From the NCBI GenBank assembly GCA_003554025.1, contig PWFC01000013.1, forward strand, positions 1-64,000: a DNA stretch of 64,000 bases, written 5' to 3'. Each line of letters opens with the position of its first letter. Positions within the stretch are counted from its first letter, which is position 1. Made by a program: the position numbers and the translations under genes. The notes below the pieces were generated by a model. The model was given only the letters and a program-made list of their open reading frames with translations, was not told the origin of the DNA and made no database searches. The stretch comes from Mollicutes bacterium (lineage in GTDB: Bacteria > Bacillota_I > Bacilli_A > Izemoplasmatales > Izemoplasmataceae). Shown here in pieces: positions 1-10,684 of this stretch.

Positions 1-396
1 AACAAGGTTGTTGCCAAACTCAAGGAACTTACCGACAAAGACATCATCCTTAACGTCGCCGAAATCAAAAAACCCGAATTGGACGCCAAGCTCGTCGCCG
101 ACACCGTCGCGCGCCAGCTTGAAAACCGCGCATCATTCCGCCGCGTTCAAAAAATGGCCATCCAACGCGCCATGCGTTCAGGAGCCAAAGGGTGCCGTAC
201 CTTGGTCTCAGGCCGCTTAGGCGGTGCTGAAATGGCACGTAGCGAAGGCTACAACGAGGGGAACGTTCCCCTGCACACCTTGCGTGCCGACATCGATTAC
301 GCCATGACCGAAGCGTACACGACGTATGGAAAAATCGGTGTAAAGGTATGGATCTACAAAGGTGAAATACTACCTAAGAAAAAGGGGGCTAATTAG
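1..396 (+). CDS. rpsC: 30S ribosomal protein S3, C-terminal part
   Basis: The reading frame is open from the first base, so the N-terminus lies outside the window and 131 residues remain. The stretch around residues 60-75 ([13 protein letters not shown]) is the signature of the S3 C-terminal domain, followed by the conserved [10 protein letters not shown] block near the end. S3 sits at the mRNA entry of the 30S subunit and contributes to mRNA unwinding. It is followed 2 bases later by rplP, as in the S10/spc operons of Bacillota. The identity is secure; only the 5' part is missing. Confidence 0.97.
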   Translation, partial: NKVVAKLKELTDKDIILNVAEIKKPELDAKLVADTVARQLENRASFRRVQKMAIQRAMRSGAKGCRTLVSGRLGGAEMARSEGYNEGNVPLHTLRADIDYAMTEAYTTYGKIGVKVWIYKGEILPKKKGAN

Positions 397-398
397 TT

Positions 399-827
399 AT
401 GCTAATTCCCAAAAGAACCAAATACAGACGCCCTCACCGTGTATCGTACGAAGGAACAGCCAAAGGCGGAACCAGCGTAAGCTTTGGTGATTACGGCCTT
501 CAATCTCTTGAAGGAGCCTGGATCACCGCCCGCCAGATTGAATCCGCAAGGATCGCGGTGAACCGCTATATGAAACGCCAGGGGAAACTATGGATCCGCA
601 TCTTCCCGCACATGGCGAAAACTGCGAAACCCCTTGAAGTCCGCATGGGTTCCGGTAAAGGAACGCCGGAAAGTTTCGTGGCCGTTGTCAAAAAAGGCAC
701 CATCATGCTCGAGGTTGCCGGTGTCAACGAAGAAGTCGCCAACGAAGCGCTTCGCCTAGCCGCGCACAAACTGCCGGTCCGGACGAAAGTGGTTAAGAAA
801 GAAAGTGGTGATTTCAGTGAAAACTAA
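399..827 (+). CDS. rplP: 50S ribosomal protein L16
   Basis: 142 residues, the normal length for L16. It opens with [14 protein letters not shown] and contains the MGSGKG motif near residue 83, both hallmarks of the family. L16 binds 23S rRNA near the peptidyl-transferase centre and helps position A-site tRNA. The ATG lies 2 bases after the rpsC stop and the end overlaps rpmC, so the genes are translationally coupled in one operon. Confidence 0.98.
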   Translation: MLIPKRTKYRRPHRVSYEGTAKGGTSVSFGDYGLQSLEGAWITARQIESARIAVNRYMKRQGKLWIRIFPHMAKTAKPLEVRMGSGKGTPESFVAVVKKGTIMLEVAGVNEEVANEALRLAAHKLPVRTKVVKKESGDFSEN

Positions 828-1008
828 CGAAATCCGTGAATGGGACACTGAAAAAATCAACAAAGAAATTGTTGCACACAAAAAAGAACTCTTTGACCTC
901 CGCTTCCAACAAGCCACAGGTCAGCTCGAGAATACCGCTCGAATCAAAAACGTTAAAAAGGCGATTGCGCGCATGAAGACCGTTCTCAACGAGCGCAACG
1001 CCAAATAA
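817..1008 (+). CDS. rpmC: 50S ribosomal protein L29
   Basis: 63 residues with the L29 core [16 protein letters not shown] and a basic C-terminal helix. L29 lies by the polypeptide exit tunnel next to L23, where trigger factor and SRP dock. I place the start at the GTG at 817, inside the last codons of rplP, because that gives the usual family N-terminus (VKTNEIRE) and the GGTG at 807-810 can act as a weak ribosome binding site. GTGs at 805 and 808 are in frame and cannot be excluded. Confidence 0.93.
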   Translation: MKTNEIREWDTEKINKEIVAHKKELFDLRFQQATGQLENTARIKNVKKAIARMKTVLNERNAK

Positions 1009-1025
1009 GACGGGAGGAATAGTGT

Positions 1026-1286
1026 ATGGAACGAAACAACCGTAGAATCCTTACTGGAACCGTCGTATCCGACAAGCCGGATAAGACGATTTCGGTCGAG
1101 GTTGAACGATACATCCAGCATCCGAAATACAAAAAGCGCATCAAACGTTCCCGCAATTTTTCAGCGCACGATGAAAACAACGAAGCGAAGATGGGCGACA
1201 AGGTCAAGATTATGGAGACCCGTCCTCTGTCCAAGTCGAAAAAATTTCGCTTGCTTGAAATCGTTGAGAGAAAAGAACAGATTTAG
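1026..1286 (+). CDS. rpsQ: 30S ribosomal protein S17
   Basis: 86 residues with the S17 OB-fold signature: [14 protein letters not shown] near the start and [20 protein letters not shown] in the second half. S17 is a primary 16S rRNA-binding protein important for 30S assembly. It starts with ATG after GGGAGG at 1012-1017 and lies in the conserved order rplP-rpmC-rpsQ-rplN. Confidence 0.98.
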   Translation: MERNNRRILTGTVVSDKPDKTISVEVERYIQHPKYKKRIKRSRNFSAHDENNEAKMGDKVKIMETRPLSKSKKFRLLEIVERKEQI

Positions 1287-1320
1287 GACAGATTATAAGG
1301 CTTAAAAGGAGGTTCTTAGG

Positions 1321-1689
1321 ATGATTCAACAGGAATCGAAGCTAAAAGTCGCCGACAATTCCGGCGCAAAAGTGATAGAAGCCATCAAGATTCTTGGTGG
1401 GACGGGTGCCAAGTACGCAAACATCGGCGACATCGTCACGGCCACCGTCAAACAGGCAATCCCGGGCGGCATGGTCAAAAAAGGCGATCTCGTCAAGGCT
1501 GTAATCGTCCGTACGGCTCGCGAGACCCGTCGCAGCGACGGATCATACATCCGTTTCGACGACAACGCCGCCGTAATCGTTGCCGACGACAAATCGCCCC
1601 GGGGAACCCGGATTTTCGGTCCGGTGGCGCGCGAGTTACGTGAAGAGGGTTTCACAAAAATTCTTTCACTGGCTCCCGAAGTATTATAA
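1321..1689 (+). CDS. rplN: 50S ribosomal protein L14
   Basis: 122 residues, the canonical L14 length. It begins [17 protein letters not shown] and ends with EVL after the conserved [14 protein letters not shown] block. L14 binds 23S rRNA at the subunit interface, contacts L19, and is the target of the silencing factor RsfS in other bacteria. AGGAGG lies at 1308-1313. No anomalies. Confidence 0.98.
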   Translation: MIQQESKLKVADNSGAKVIEAIKILGGTGAKYANIGDIVTATVKQAIPGGMVKKGDLVKAVIVRTARETRRSDGSYIRFDDNAAVIVADDKSPRGTRIFGPVARELREEGFTKILSLAPEVL

Positions 1690-1707
1690 AGAGTAGGAGG
1701 AAAACGT

Positions 1708-2034
1708 ATGAAGATTAAAAAAGGTGATAAAGTACGTGTCATGGCCGGGGAATTCAAAGGCAAAGAAGGCAATGTCATGAAGACGTTCCCCAAATCCAAT
1801 CGTGTACTTATCGAAGGCATAAACGTCATCAAAAAACACGCGAAACCTACTCAGGCCAACCCTGACGGGGGCATCTTGGAATACGAAGCGCCCATCCACG
1901 CATCAAACGTGATGCTGGTGGACAAAGAAGGCGCAACCCGAGTAGGATACAAAACCGTTACGGAAACCTCGAAGAAAAAAACACTCACCAAAAAGGTTCG
2001 TGTCTCGAAAAAAACCGGTGAGGTCTTAGACTAA
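1708..2034 (+). CDS. rplX: 50S ribosomal protein L24
   Basis: 108 residues with the N-terminal KOW motif ([20 protein letters not shown], residues 2-21) typical of L24, then the ASNVML block. L24 is one of the first proteins to bind 23S rRNA and nucleates 50S assembly; it also sits at the exit of the polypeptide tunnel. AGGAGG is at 1695-1700 and the gene stands between rplN and rplE as expected. Confidence 0.98.
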   Translation: MKIKKGDKVRVMAGEFKGKEGNVMKTFPKSNRVLIEGINVIKKHAKPTQANPDGGILEYEAPIHASNVMLVDKEGATRVGYKTVTETSKKKTLTKKVRVSKKTGEVLD

Positions 2035-2055
2035 TGAGAGAGGAGGCATGAGTGG

Positions 2056-2795
<740 letters not shown>

Positions 2796-2829
2796 AAATT
2801 ATTCCTAGTGATTGGGAGGAGGCAATTTT

Positions 2830-3225
2830 ATGACAATGACAGATCCTATTGCTGATATGCTGACAAGAATCCGCAACGCAAATCAGATGAAAAACGAAAC
2901 CGTCGATATTCCGGCTTCAAAGGTAAAAAAACAAGTCTTGGAGCTGTTACGCGATGAAGGATATATTGCAAAAATCGATGTAATCAAAGCCAAACCCGTC
3001 GACAAGTTGCGCGTCACGTTGAAGTACATGCAAAACGAACGCGTCGTCAAGGGATTGAAACGCATTTCCAAACCGGGCCTCAGAGTCTACGCCAAGAGCG
3101 GAGAAATCCCCAAGGTATTGAACGGCCTCGGTATCGCCGTCGTTTCAACGTCGAAAGGTATTCTTTCCGACCGTGAAGCGCGCAAGCAAAACATCGGCGG
3201 CGAAATTTTAGCGTACGTATGGTAA
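2830..3225 (+). CDS. rpsH: 30S ribosomal protein S8
   Basis: 131 residues. The chosen ATG at 2830 gives the family N-terminus [17 protein letters not shown] and follows the strong GGGAGGAGG at 2814-2822; an in-frame TTG at 2812 would place the ribosome binding site inside the gene. The C-terminal [12 protein letters not shown] block is the S8 signature. S8 binds the 16S central domain and, in other bacteria, represses its own operon by binding the spc mRNA; I did not identify such a site here. Confidence 0.97.
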   Translation: MTMTDPIADMLTRIRNANQMKNETVDIPASKVKKQVLELLRDEGYIAKIDVIKAKPVDKLRVTLKYMQNERVVKGLKRISKPGLRVYAKSGEIPKVLNGLGIAVVSTSKGILSDREARKQNIGGEILAYVW

Positions 3226-3246
3226 TCAAACAAAGGAGGTACTAAC

Positions 3247-3783
3247 ATGAGTCGTATAGGGGATAAACCCATTGCCCTGCCAGAGGGCGTCAGCGCCAGT
3301 TTGAACGGCCGATCGCTCGAAGTGAAAGGCCCAAAAGGCACTCTTACTCTCGAGATGCACGAAGATATGGCCTTAGACCTTGACGAACAATCGATTACGA
3401 TTAACCGTCCAAGCGATGCCAAACCGCATCGCATGCTCCATGGAACGTATCGTGCCCATATCGCCAATCTCGTCGAAGGCGTCAGCAAAGGCTACAGCAA
3501 AAAACTGAAAATGGTTGGCGTCGGTTATCGCGCGCAAAAACAAGGCAACAAACTGACCATCAACGCCGGGTATTCACAACCCGTCGAACTCGATATTCCC
3601 GAAGGGATTGAAGTGGCTGTCGACAAAAACACTTTAATCACCGTTAGCGGCATCGACAAACAAAGAGTTGGCGAATTCGCCGCCAATGTTCGTGCCGTCC
3701 GGAAGCCCGAACCTTACCTAGGCAAAGGCATCCGCTACGTCGACGAGCATGTACGTCGCAAAGAAGGAAAAACTGCTACGTAG
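3247..3783 (+). CDS. rplF: 50S ribosomal protein L6
   Basis: 178 residues in two repeated L6 folds. The start [15 protein letters not shown] and the C-terminal motif [22 protein letters not shown] are diagnostic. L6 lies near the sarcin-ricin loop and the factor-binding site and is needed for late 50S assembly. AAAGGAGG precedes the ATG, and rplR follows 19 bases downstream. Confidence 0.98.
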   Translation: MSRIGDKPIALPEGVSASLNGRSLEVKGPKGTLTLEMHEDMALDLDEQSITINRPSDAKPHRMLHGTYRAHIANLVEGVSKGYSKKLKMVGVGYRAQKQGNKLTINAGYSQPVELDIPEGIEVAVDKNTLITVSGIDKQRVGEFAANVRAVRKPEPYLGKGIRYVDEHVRRKEGKTAT

Positions 3784-3802
3784 TAGTTAGGAGTGACCAA
3801 TT

Positions 3803-4165
3803 ATGAGTAAGAAAATAACCCGAAATTTCATGCGCAAAAAAAGACATAAACGTGCACGAAGAACCCTTATCGGTACCGCTGTGCGCCCCCGTTTGAGCGT
3901 TTACCGCTCAAACAAAAACATTTTCGCTCAACTCATCGACGACGTCAATGGCGAAACGCTCGCCAGCGCTTCAACGCTTGAAGAAGATTCCGTCAAGGAA
4001 ACTCGAGGAAACAAAGAAGGCGCCAAAGCCGTCGGTGAAGTTTTGGCCAAACGAGCTCAAGAAAAAGACATCAAGAAAGTCGTTTTCGACCGTAGCGGCT
4101 ATCGCTTCCACGGTCGTATCAAAGCCCTGGCCGAAGCCGCACGCGAAGCCGGACTGGAATTCTAA
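3803..4165 (+). CDS. rplR: 50S ribosomal protein L18
   Basis: 120 residues with the basic N-terminus ([10 protein letters not shown]) and the conserved [18 protein letters not shown] and [28 protein letters not shown] segments of L18. L18 binds 5S rRNA with L5 and L25 and anchors it in the large subunit. Operon position between rplF and rpsE is standard. Confidence 0.98.
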   Translation: MSKKITRNFMRKKRHKRARRTLIGTAVRPRLSVYRSNKNIFAQLIDDVNGETLASASTLEEDSVKETRGNKEGAKAVGEVLAKRAQEKDIKKVVFDRSGYRFHGRIKALAEAAREAGLEF

Positions 4166-4179
4166 GAAGGAGGTAACCC

Positions 4180-4695
4180 ATGCAAAAAAATCGTAGAAAG
4201 CGCAGAAAAAAAGAAGAAAATATTTACGAAGAACGCGTTGTAAATATCAGCCGTGTCGCCAAAGTCGTCAAAGGCGGCCGTCGCTTTCGCTTTAGCGCCC
4301 TCGTCGTCGTAGGCGACAAAAAGGGCAAAGTAGGCTTTGGGACCGGGAAGGCTCAAGAAGTTCCCGACGCCATTAAAAAAGCCATTGAAGAAGCGAAACG
4401 CAGTTTTGTCAAAGTACCAATGTATGGTACCACCATTCCTCATGAAATCACCGGACGTCACGGAGGCGGAAAAGTCTATCTGAAACCCGCCGTTGAAGGT
4501 ACCGGTGTCATCGCGGGCGGACCTGTCCGCGCCGTATTGGAAGCAGCGGGCGTTTCCGACATCCTAAGCAAATCTTTGGGCTCTGATTCACCAATCAACA
4601 TCGTACGTGCAACCATGCACGCCATCGACAATCTGCGTACGGCGGATCAAGTCGCACGCACACGCGGCAAGACTCCAAAGGAGATTCTCAGTTAA
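4180..4695 (+). CDS. rpsE: 30S ribosomal protein S5
   Basis: 171 residues with an N-terminal dsRNA-binding-like domain ([21 protein letters not shown]) and a C-terminal S5 fold ([20 protein letters not shown]). S5 sits at the back of the 30S near the decoding site and affects accuracy and mRNA helicase activity. AAGGAGG at 4167-4173. The stop codon is followed at once by the rpmD ATG. Confidence 0.98.
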   Translation: MQKNRRKRRKKEENIYEERVVNISRVAKVVKGGRRFRFSALVVVGDKKGKVGFGTGKAQEVPDAIKKAIEEAKRSFVKVPMYGTTIPHEITGRHGGGKVYLKPAVEGTGVIAGGPVRAVLEAAGVSDILSKSLGSDSPINIVRATMHAIDNLRTADQVARTRGKTPKEILS

Positions 4696-4875
4696 ATGAA
4701 GAACCTTGAAATCACTTTGGTGAGAAGCCTGATTGCCATCAAGCCCAAACATCGCAAGACCGCCCACGCTCTCGGACTGCGTAAGCCCAACCAAAAAGTC
4801 GTCCGCAAAGATACCGAAACCATTCGAGGGATGGTTCGCAGTATCGCACATTTAGTCCACGTTGTTGAAAAATAG
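4696..4875 (+). CDS. rpmD: 50S ribosomal protein L30
   Basis: 59 residues, starting at the ATG that directly abuts the rpsE stop. The translation ([20 protein letters not shown]..., then [13 protein letters not shown]) is a clear L30, a small protein binding 23S and 5S rRNA. The lack of its own obvious ribosome binding site and the zero-base gap suggest coupling to rpsE. Order rpsE-rpmD-rplO-secY is conserved in Bacillota. Confidence 0.96.
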   Translation: MKNLEITLVRSLIAIKPKHRKTAHALGLRKPNQKVVRKDTETIRGMVRSIAHLVHVVEK

Positions 4876-4886
4876 GAGGTAGCCCA

Positions 4887-5327
4887 ATGAAATTACATGA
4901 ATTGAAACCCACCCCCGGCGCCAAGCGTAAAAGAAAACGCGTTGGCCGTGGCATGTCAAGCGGCAACGGTAAGACTGCCGGCCGCGGACACAAAGGACAG
5001 TCTCAACGTTCAGGGTTCAGCCTACCGATAGACTTTGAAGGTGGTCAAACACCTACTTATAAACGCTTTCGCAAAGTCGGCTTCAAAAGCCCCCATCGCA
5101 AAACATATGCGACGGTGAACGTCGAACGCTTGAATCGTTACGAAGACGGCACCACCATTACCCCGGAGATGCTCAAAGACGACCGTGTCATCTCTAAGGT
5201 GAACGACGGTGTCAAAATCTTAGGAAAAGGAACACTTGAGAAAAAACTGACTGTCAAGGCACACAAATTCACGGCTTCCGCCGAAGAAAAAATCAAGTCT
5301 GCCGGTGGAACCATCGAGGTGGTTTGA
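4887..5327 (+). CDS. rplO: 50S ribosomal protein L15
   Basis: 146 residues with the glycine- and arginine-rich L15 N-terminus ([20 protein letters not shown], then [12 protein letters not shown]) that threads into 23S rRNA, and a globular C-terminal half. It is a late-assembly 50S protein. AGGAGG at 4875-4880. Its TGA stop overlaps the secY ATG (TGATG-type junction), indicating coupled translation. Confidence 0.98.
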   Translation: MKLHELKPTPGAKRKRKRVGRGMSSGNGKTAGRGHKGQSQRSGFSLPIDFEGGQTPTYKRFRKVGFKSPHRKTYATVNVERLNRYEDGTTITPEMLKDDRVISKVNDGVKILGKGTLEKKLTVKAHKFTASAEEKIKSAGGTIEVV

Positions 5328-6631
5328 TGGATACAATCAAAGCGGTATTCAAAAACAAGAGCCTCATGAAGAAAATTCTCTTCACTTTAGCGGTTTTCTT
5401 GATTTATCGTGCCGCTACGTTTATCACCATGCCCCTAATCGACCCCGCTGAAATCCGGGCGTTCTTTGAACAGCAAACCGGATTCTTAGGCATTATGGAT
5501 GCCTTTACCGGCCAAGCGCTCAGCAACTACTCCATCATCGCGCTCGGCATCGCACCCTACATCACCGCATCGATCATCATGCAGCTGTTGCAGATGGATA
5601 TTGTGCCCATCTTCAAAGAATGGTCGCAAGAGGGCGAAACCGGAAAACGCAAGCTTAATCAGACAACACGCTATTTGGCACTTGGCCTCGCCTTTATGCA
5701 AGCTTTGGGTATGACTTTCGGCTTTTCGATGACTCAAGACGCCATTTTCCGTCCTGGCATCGACGCCAATTTCTTGACTTATACCTATCTTGCGCTCGTT
5801 ATGACCGCAGGTACGGCATTTTTGCTTTGGCTTGCCGATCAAATCACCATGAAAGGCGTCGGGAACGGCACATCGATGATCATCGTTGCCGGCATCATCG
5901 CCGGTCTGCCCGGAATGTTCACCCAACTCGGAAGAGAGTATCTGATCGAGGGCGACGGGTTTGACGCGTATTCAATCTTTGGCGTTGTTGTTATTCTCTA
6001 CATACTGATTCTCATAGGCATCACCTACATGCAATCGGCGAATCGAAAGATTCCCGTACAATATTCCAATCGACCCAGCAGTTCTCGGTTCAAAGGAAAA
6101 TCCGGCTCCAACATCCCCATCAAGATCAACTCCGCCGGCGTTATTCCCGTAATCTTCGCGGTTACGATTTTATCGTTGCCGCAAACTTTGCTGAATTTCT
6201 TGCCGGAGTTCGCACAAACGACTCCCGGGTTTTGGATTAACGAATTGTTCAATTACCAAAGGCCTCTTGGCTACGTTGTTTACGCCATTTTGATTGTGGT
6301 GTTCACCTTTTTCTATTCCTTTGTGCAAATCAATCCGGAAAAAATATCCAACAACCTGCAGAAGCAAAACGCTTTTGTACCCGGCGTACGCCCAGGTGTA
6401 GAAACCGAGAACTACATCTCCAAACTGCTCTTTAAAATCACGACCATTGGCGCAATATACTTGCTTGTTGTTGCTTCGCTCCCCATATTCACATCCATCA
6501 TCTTCGGCTTGCCACAATACGTCCAAGTCGGCGGCACTTCACTTCTGATTGTTGTCGGGGTAGCGATTGAAACGACCAAACAAATCAAAACCGACGTGCA
6601 AGGCAAAAGCTACAGCGGCTTCATCCGCTAG
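5327..6631 (+). CDS. secY: Protein translocase channel subunit SecY
   Basis: 434 residues with about ten hydrophobic segments, the SecY arrangement. Conserved pieces include LGIAPYITASIIMQLLQ in TM2, NGTSMIIVAGI and INSAGVIPVIFA, and the cytosolic loop with RPGVETENYI. SecY forms the membrane pore for secreted and membrane proteins, working with SecE, SecA and SRP/FtsY; secE, ftsY and ffh are all in this window. The ATG at 5327 overlaps the rplO stop; an adjacent TTG at 5324 is a less likely start. Confidence 0.98.
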   Translation: MDTIKAVFKNKSLMKKILFTLAVFLIYRAATFITMPLIDPAEIRAFFEQQTGFLGIMDAFTGQALSNYSIIALGIAPYITASIIMQLLQMDIVPIFKEWSQEGETGKRKLNQTTRYLALGLAFMQALGMTFGFSMTQDAIFRPGIDANFLTYTYLALVMTAGTAFLLWLADQITMKGVGNGTSMIIVAGIIAGLPGMFTQLGREYLIEGDGFDAYSIFGVVVILYILILIGITYMQSANRKIPVQYSNRPSSSRFKGKSGSNIPIKINSAGVIPVIFAVTILSLPQTLLNFLPEFAQTTPGFWINELFNYQRPLGYVVYAILIVVFTFFYSFVQINPEKISNNLQKQNAFVPGVRPGVETENYISKLLFKITTIGAIYLLVVASLPIFTSIIFGLPQYVQVGGTSLLIVVGVAIETTKQIKTDVQGKSYSGFIR

Positions 6632-6642
6632 GAGGCGTTAGC

Positions 6643-7299
6643 GTGAAACTACTTGTCATGGGACCTCCCGGTGCGGGCAAAGGAAGCCAGTCCAAAAAAC
6701 TTGTCGAGGAATACGATTTGACAAGCATATCCACCGGTGAGATGTTCCGCGAAGCTTACAAACGCGGTGAGAAACTCGGCATAGAAGCCATGGAGTACAT
6801 CAAGGAGGGCAACCTTGTTGACGACGATATCACCAACGAAATCGTGTACCAGCGTTTGAAGAAAAAAGGCCCCGACAGCCGTTTTTTGCTGGATGGTTAC
6901 CCACGAACCGTAAAGCAGGCGGAAGCGCTAGACAAAATGCTTGCGGACATCGGTTCCCGACTGACCGCCGTTATCAACATCGTGGTGGACTACGACGCCA
7001 TCTTAGAACGCATGGTGGGACGGCGCGTCTGCAAATCATGTTCGGAAACCTACCATACCATGTTCCGTCCCCCGAACGTCGAAGGCGTTTGCGATGTGTG
7101 TAGCGGCGAACTGTACCAACGCGAGGACGACAAACCCGCATCGGTCAAGAACCGCTTGAACATCTACGAGTCGAAGACGAGACCCATCATCGATTATTAC
7201 AAGGGCCGAGGCGTCCTCGTCAACATCAACGGCATGCAGTCCTTTGAAGCGGTGTATTCGGACATTAAACGCGCTTTGCGTGAGTTGCGGCATGATTAG
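6643..7299 (+). CDS. adk: Adenylate kinase, zinc-containing LID type
   Basis: 218 residues from a GTG start after GGAGG at 6631-6635. The P-loop GPPGAGKG is at residues 7-14, followed by the TGEMFR AMP-binding segment and the DGYPRT motif. The LID domain carries four cysteines, C130, C133, C150 and C153, the structural zinc site seen in Gram-positive enzymes. It catalyses ATP + AMP = 2 ADP. Position between secY and map is typical; its end overlaps the map start. Confidence 0.98.
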   Translation: MKLLVMGPPGAGKGSQSKKLVEEYDLTSISTGEMFREAYKRGEKLGIEAMEYIKEGNLVDDDITNEIVYQRLKKKGPDSRFLLDGYPRTVKQAEALDKMLADIGSRLTAVINIVVDYDAILERMVGRRVCKSCSETYHTMFRPPNVEGVCDVCSGELYQREDDKPASVKNRLNIYESKTRPIIDYYKGRGVLVNINGMQSFEAVYSDIKRALRELRHD

Positions 7300-8062
7300 C
7301 CGAAAATCCGACCGTGAAATTGCGCTCATGCGCGAGGCCGGACGCATTGTCGCCCTTGCCCATCAAGAAGTGAAAAAAGCCGTCCGCCCGGGCGTCACGA
7401 CCCAAGAGATCGACGTCCTCGTCGAAGACATCATCCGTTCGTACGACGCCACTCCTTCTTTTAAGGGATACGGCGGGTTTCCCGGCAGCGCTTGCACATC
7501 CATCAACGACGAAGTGGTGCACGGCATCCCTTCGAAACAACGAAAACTCAAACAGGGAGATATTTTGAAAGTCGACATTGGCGCCTATTACAAAGGGTAC
7601 CATGGCGATTCCGCTTGGACCTATCCGGTCGGGGAAATCTCCGAAGAAGCGAAGAATCTCTTGAAAGCGACGGAAGAAGCGCTTTTCAAAGGTCTTGAAC
7701 ACGCAAAAAGCGGCGCCCGTCTTTCCGACATATCCTCCGCCATTCAAATCCACGCCGAAAACAAAGGATTCAGCGTAGTGCGCGATTTTGTCGGCCACGG
7801 CATTGGCAAAAATCTCCATGAAGCCCCGCAAATCCCCAATTACGGCCCTCCGGGAAAAGGACCGGTGTTAAAACCGGGTATGACGCTGGCGATTGAACCA
7901 ATGATCAACAGCGGCAAGAAAGAAGTAAGAGTGAAAAGCGATCAGTGGACCGCCGTCACCGTTGATGGTTCGCTCAGCGCACACTTTGAACATACCGTAC
8001 TGATTACCGATGAGGATTACGAGCTTTTAACCGCTCTTGAAGGAGGAAGGCATAGTGGCTAA
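7292..8062 (+). CDS. map: Methionine aminopeptidase, type I
   Basis: 256 residues. The ATG at 7292 overlaps the end of adk by 8 bases and gives the usual start [20 protein letters not shown]. The five metal ligands of the pita-bread fold are recognisable in the segments [29 protein letters not shown] and FEHTVLI. The enzyme removes the initiator methionine from nascent proteins, so a place beside secY and infA is sensible. Its stop overlaps the infA start. Confidence 0.97.
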   Translation: MISRKSDREIALMREAGRIVALAHQEVKKAVRPGVTTQEIDVLVEDIIRSYDATPSFKGYGGFPGSACTSINDEVVHGIPSKQRKLKQGDILKVDIGAYYKGYHGDSAWTYPVGEISEEAKNLLKATEEALFKGLEHAKSGARLSDISSAIQIHAENKGFSVVRDFVGHGIGKNLHEAPQIPNYGPPGKGPVLKPGMTLAIEPMINSGKKEVRVKSDQWTAVTVDGSLSAHFEHTVLITDEDYELLTALEGGRHSG

Positions 8063-8273
8063 AGAAGAAAAAATTGAAGTTGAGGGCAAAATTCTCGAAT
8101 CTTTGCCCAACGCCGAATTCTTGGTCGAATTGGACAACGGCCATACGATTAAAGCCCACGTTTCAGGTAAAATCCGTATGTATCACATACGCATCTTACC
8201 TGGAGACAAAGTCACGGTGGAACTCTCCCCTTACGACTTAACACGTGGCCGCATCACGTATCGACACAAATAA
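8055..8273 (+). CDS. infA: Translation initiation factor IF-1
   Basis: 72 residues, exactly the family length, an S1-type OB fold. The GTG at 8055 is chosen because it follows GGAGG at 8041-8045 and yields [20 protein letters not shown]; the C-terminal [20 protein letters not shown] is the IF-1 signature. IF-1 occupies the 30S A site during initiation. The start lies within the last codons of map. rpmJ follows. Confidence 0.97.
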   Translation: MAKEEKIEVEGKILESLPNAEFLVELDNGHTIKAHVSGKIRMYHIRILPGDKVTVELSPYDLTRGRITYRHK

Positions 8274-8301
8274 ACAAAGGATTCCAAAGGAGGAAATTGG
8301 A

Positions 8302-8415
8302 ATGAAAGTTAGACCGTCCGTTAAAAGAATTTGCGACAAATGCAAAATCATCAAACGCAAGGGGAAAGTCATGGTAATTTGCGACAACCCCAAACACAAA
8401 CAAAGACAAGGTTAA
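8302..8415 (+). CDS. rpmJ: 50S ribosomal protein L36, zinc type
   Basis: 37 residues. The translation opens [20 protein letters not shown] and ends NPKHKQRQG, with C11, C14, C27 and H32 as zinc ligands (the C+ form). L36 organises 23S rRNA near the base of the L7/L12 stalk. AAAGGAGG is at 8287-8294, and the neighbours infA and rpsM match the conserved alpha-operon order. Confidence 0.97.
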   Translation: MKVRPSVKRICDKCKIIKRKGKVMVICDNPKHKQRQG

Positions 8416-8428
8416 TAGGAGGTGCACT

Positions 8429-8794
8429 ATGGCACGTATATCAGGCGTTGACATTCCCAGAGACAAACGAATCGTTGTTTCCCTTACATACATTTACGGT
8501 ATCGGCAAAAGCCTTTCCGAAGACATCGTGGCAAAGGCGCAAGTATCTCCCGATACCCGCGTAAAAGACTTGAAAGATGAAGAACTTGTTCGCATCCGCG
8601 AAGCCGTCGATCATTTTAAAACCGAAGGCGACTTGCGCCGCGAAGTGCGCTTGAACATCAAGCGTCTTCAAGAAACCGGCTCATACCGCGGCATGCGTCA
8701 TCGTAGAAACCTACCCACCCGCGGACAAAAGACCCGCAACAACGCGCGCACGCGCAAAGGACCGCGCAAAACGGTCGCGAAGAAGAAGAAATAG
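8429..8794 (+). CDS. rpsM: 30S ribosomal protein S13
   Basis: 121 residues beginning [20 protein letters not shown] and containing the [20 protein letters not shown] block, both diagnostic for S13. It sits in the 30S head, bridges to the 50S through L5, and its basic tail touches P-site tRNA. AGGAGG at 8417-8422. It is the first of the alpha-type genes rpsM-rpsK-rpoA-rplQ. Confidence 0.98.
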   Translation: MARISGVDIPRDKRIVVSLTYIYGIGKSLSEDIVAKAQVSPDTRVKDLKDEELVRIREAVDHFKTEGDLRREVRLNIKRLQETGSYRGMRHRRNLPTRGQKTRNNARTRKGPRKTVAKKKK

Positions 8795-8806
8795 GAGGAG
8801 AGAATT

Positions 8807-9199
8807 ATGGCACGTAAAAAAGCTAGAACGAAAAAACGTCGCGTTAGAAAGAATATTCCTTCCGGAGTCGCACACATCCATTCGACTTTCAACAATACCA
8901 TCATCACAATCTCCGACCCCAGCGGCAACGCGATCGCCTGGGCCTCTGCGGGAGCGCTCGGCTTTAAAGGAAGCCGCAAATCGACCCCTTATGCCGCCCA
9001 GATTTCAAGCGAAGCATGCGCGAAAGCCGCTATGGAACACGGCGTTCAGAAAGTGGAAGTGTCGGTCAAAGGGCCGGGTCCCGGTCGTGAAGCCGCCATT
9101 CGTTCCCTGCAAAGCGCCGGATTGGAAATCACCGCGATTAAGGATGAAACCCCGATTCCCCATAACGGTTGTCGTCCCCCGAAAAGACCTCGCGGCTAA
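8807..9199 (+). CDS. rpsK: 30S ribosomal protein S11
   Basis: 130 residues with the S11 core [20 protein letters not shown] and the C-terminal [18 protein letters not shown]11 forms part of the platform that holds the mRNA Shine-Dalgarno helix. AGGAGG at 8793-8798. A TATAAT-like stretch at 9205-9210 follows it, but no good -35 box goes with it. Confidence 0.98.
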   Translation: MARKKARTKKRRVRKNIPSGVAHIHSTFNNTIITISDPSGNAIAWASAGALGFKGSRKSTPYAAQISSEACAKAAMEHGVQKVEVSVKGPGPGREAAIRSLQSAGLEITAIKDETPIPHNGCRPPKRPRG

Positions 9200-9227
9200 T
9201 ATTATATAATTAAGGGAGGTTGTACTT

Positions 9228-10202
9228 TTGAAAGACTTAAAGTTTGTGAAACCGGAAACAAGAATTCTTCACGATGGTGAAACCAAAGGCGAATTTGAGA
9301 TCAGACCGCTAGAACGCGGCTATGGAACCACCCTGGGCAACGCCCTGCGCCGTATTCTACTCTCGAGTCTCCCCGGCGCATCCATCGTGAACTGCAATAT
9401 AGACGGCGTTCAACACGAATTTTCATCCATGGAAGGCATCGTTGAAGACGTGACCACCATCGTGTTGAACCTAAAAGACGTCGTACTCACCATCGACGAC
9501 AACGACCCCGGCGCTGAAAAACCTTTGATTATCGAGGTTGACGGCCCCGGCGAAGTGACGGCCGCCGACATCAAAAAGGTCATGAAAGCCGACGACATGG
9601 AAGACGACGTCAACGTCGTCAACCCCGAACAACATATAGCGACCATCACACAGGAACGCAGTTTGCGCATTGAAATGACCGCCGCTCAAGGAGTCGGTTA
9701 CGTCAGCGCCGAGCAAAACAAGGAATACGACCGCAGCGTCGGCGTGATTCCCATCGACTGTATCTACACGCCGGTCACCCGTGTTCAATACGACGTTGAG
9801 AAGACGCGCGAAAAAGATCGCGCGGATTTGGACAAGCTCTATATCGAAATTGAAACCAACGGCAGCATTACCCCGAAGGAAGCTTTGGGCGTTGCCGCAA
9901 AAATGATGATCAACCATCTCGAGATGGTGGTCGAACTGTCCGAAAAAGCGCAAGAAGAAGATTACATGGTCGAAAGAGAGTCCGAACAGAATTCGCAAAT
10001 TCTCGAAATGCAAATCGAAGATTTGGATCTTTCGGTCCGCAGTTACAACTGTTTGAAACGCGCCGGCATCAACACCGTTGAAGAACTCACCAAAAAGACC
10101 GAAGAAGACATGATGAAGGTGCGCAATCTCGGCAAAAAATCCTTAAAAGAAGTCAAACAAAAACTTGAAGATCTCGGCCTTTCACTCGCCAGACATTCCT
10201 AG
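9228..10202 (+). CDS. rpoA: RNA polymerase alpha subunit
   Basis: 324 residues from a TTG start after GGGAGG at 9214-9219. The N-terminal dimerisation domain shows [22 protein letters not shown], and the C-terminal domain ([16 protein letters not shown], then [12 protein letters not shown]) is the DNA- and activator-binding alphaCTD, joined by an acidic linker. Alpha nucleates polymerase assembly; beta and beta' are encoded at 32480-40080. Length is close to the Bacillus protein. Confidence 0.98.
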   Translation: MKDLKFVKPETRILHDGETKGEFEIRPLERGYGTTLGNALRRILLSSLPGASIVNCNIDGVQHEFSSMEGIVEDVTTIVLNLKDVVLTIDDNDPGAEKPLIIEVDGPGEVTAADIKKVMKADDMEDDVNVVNPEQHIATITQERSLRIEMTAAQGVGYVSAEQNKEYDRSVGVIPIDCIYTPVTRVQYDVEKTREKDRADLDKLYIEIETNGSITPKEALGVAAKMMINHLEMVVELSEKAQEEDYMVERESEQNSQILEMQIEDLDLSVRSYNCLKRAGINTVEELTKKTEEDMMKVRNLGKKSLKEVKQKLEDLGLSLARHS

Positions 10203-10213
10203 GAGGTATACCA

Positions 10214-10576
10214 ATGGCTACTTACCGTAAACTAAACCGCAGAAGCGATCAGCGCAAAGCCATGTTGCGTGATTTGGTGACACAGCTCATCATGCACGAA
10301 CGGATTGAAACCACGGAGAAAAAAGCAAAAGAGCTTAGCCGTTTGATGGATAAAATGATCACACTGGGCAAGAAAAATACCCTTGAATCCCGCAAACGCG
10401 CCGCACAGACCGTGCGTTTTATCGACACCGAAGAAGAACAAAACGCTTTGCAAAAACTTTTCGAGACCATTGCCCCGCGCTATAAAGACCGCAACGGAGG
10501 CTACACACGTATTTTTAAAAAAGGCCCCCGGCGTGGCGACAGCACCGAGATGGCAATCATCGAATTGGTTGAATAA
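10214..10576 (+). CDS. rplQ: 50S ribosomal protein L17
   Basis: 120 residues, starting [20 protein letters not shown] and ending with the [15 protein letters not shown] block. L17 lies near the tunnel exit of the 50S. It is the last gene of the ribosomal cluster: AGGAGG at 10201-10206, and an intrinsic terminator begins 9 bases after the stop codon. Confidence 0.98.
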   Translation: MATYRKLNRRSDQRKAMLRDLVTQLIMHERIETTEKKAKELSRLMDKMITLGKKNTLESRKRAAQTVRFIDTEEEQNALQKLFETIAPRYKDRNGGYTRIFKKGPRRGDSTEMAIIELVE

Positions 10577-10584
10577 TTCCGCTG

Positions 10585-10620
10585 AAAATGCGAGTTGAGG
10601 CTCGCATTTTTTGTTTGTTT
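10585..10620 (+). terminator. Intrinsic terminator of the spc/alpha ribosomal operon
   Basis: A perfect 10-bp stem (AAAATGCGAG paired with CTCGCATTTT, loop TTGAGG) runs straight into a T-rich tract. It lies just after rplQ and before the promoter of the ecf genes. Confidence 0.92.
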
Positions 10621-10655
10621 CATCCCTTTGCTTCGCTTTTCAATTGCAAATTTGA

Positions 10656-10661
10656 TATAAT
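10656..10661 (+). promoter_or_regulatory. -10 box of the ecf-truA operon
   Basis: TATAAT lies 24 bases before the ecfA1 start, directly after the rplQ terminator. I see no good -35 hexamer at 17 bp; TTGCTT at 10628-10633 is too far away. The call rests on the -10 and the context only. Confidence 0.55.
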
Positions 10662-10684
10662 GAATACGACTTTGAGGTGATTGT

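Noticed and set aside
1326-1832. A 168-codon minus-strand frame across rplN and rplX
   Set aside because: Shadow of two certain ribosomal protein genes.
9205-9210. TATAAT between rpsK and rpoA as an internal promoter
   Set aside because: No -35 box at 16-18 bp and no extended -10; an A/T-rich gap is enough to explain it.
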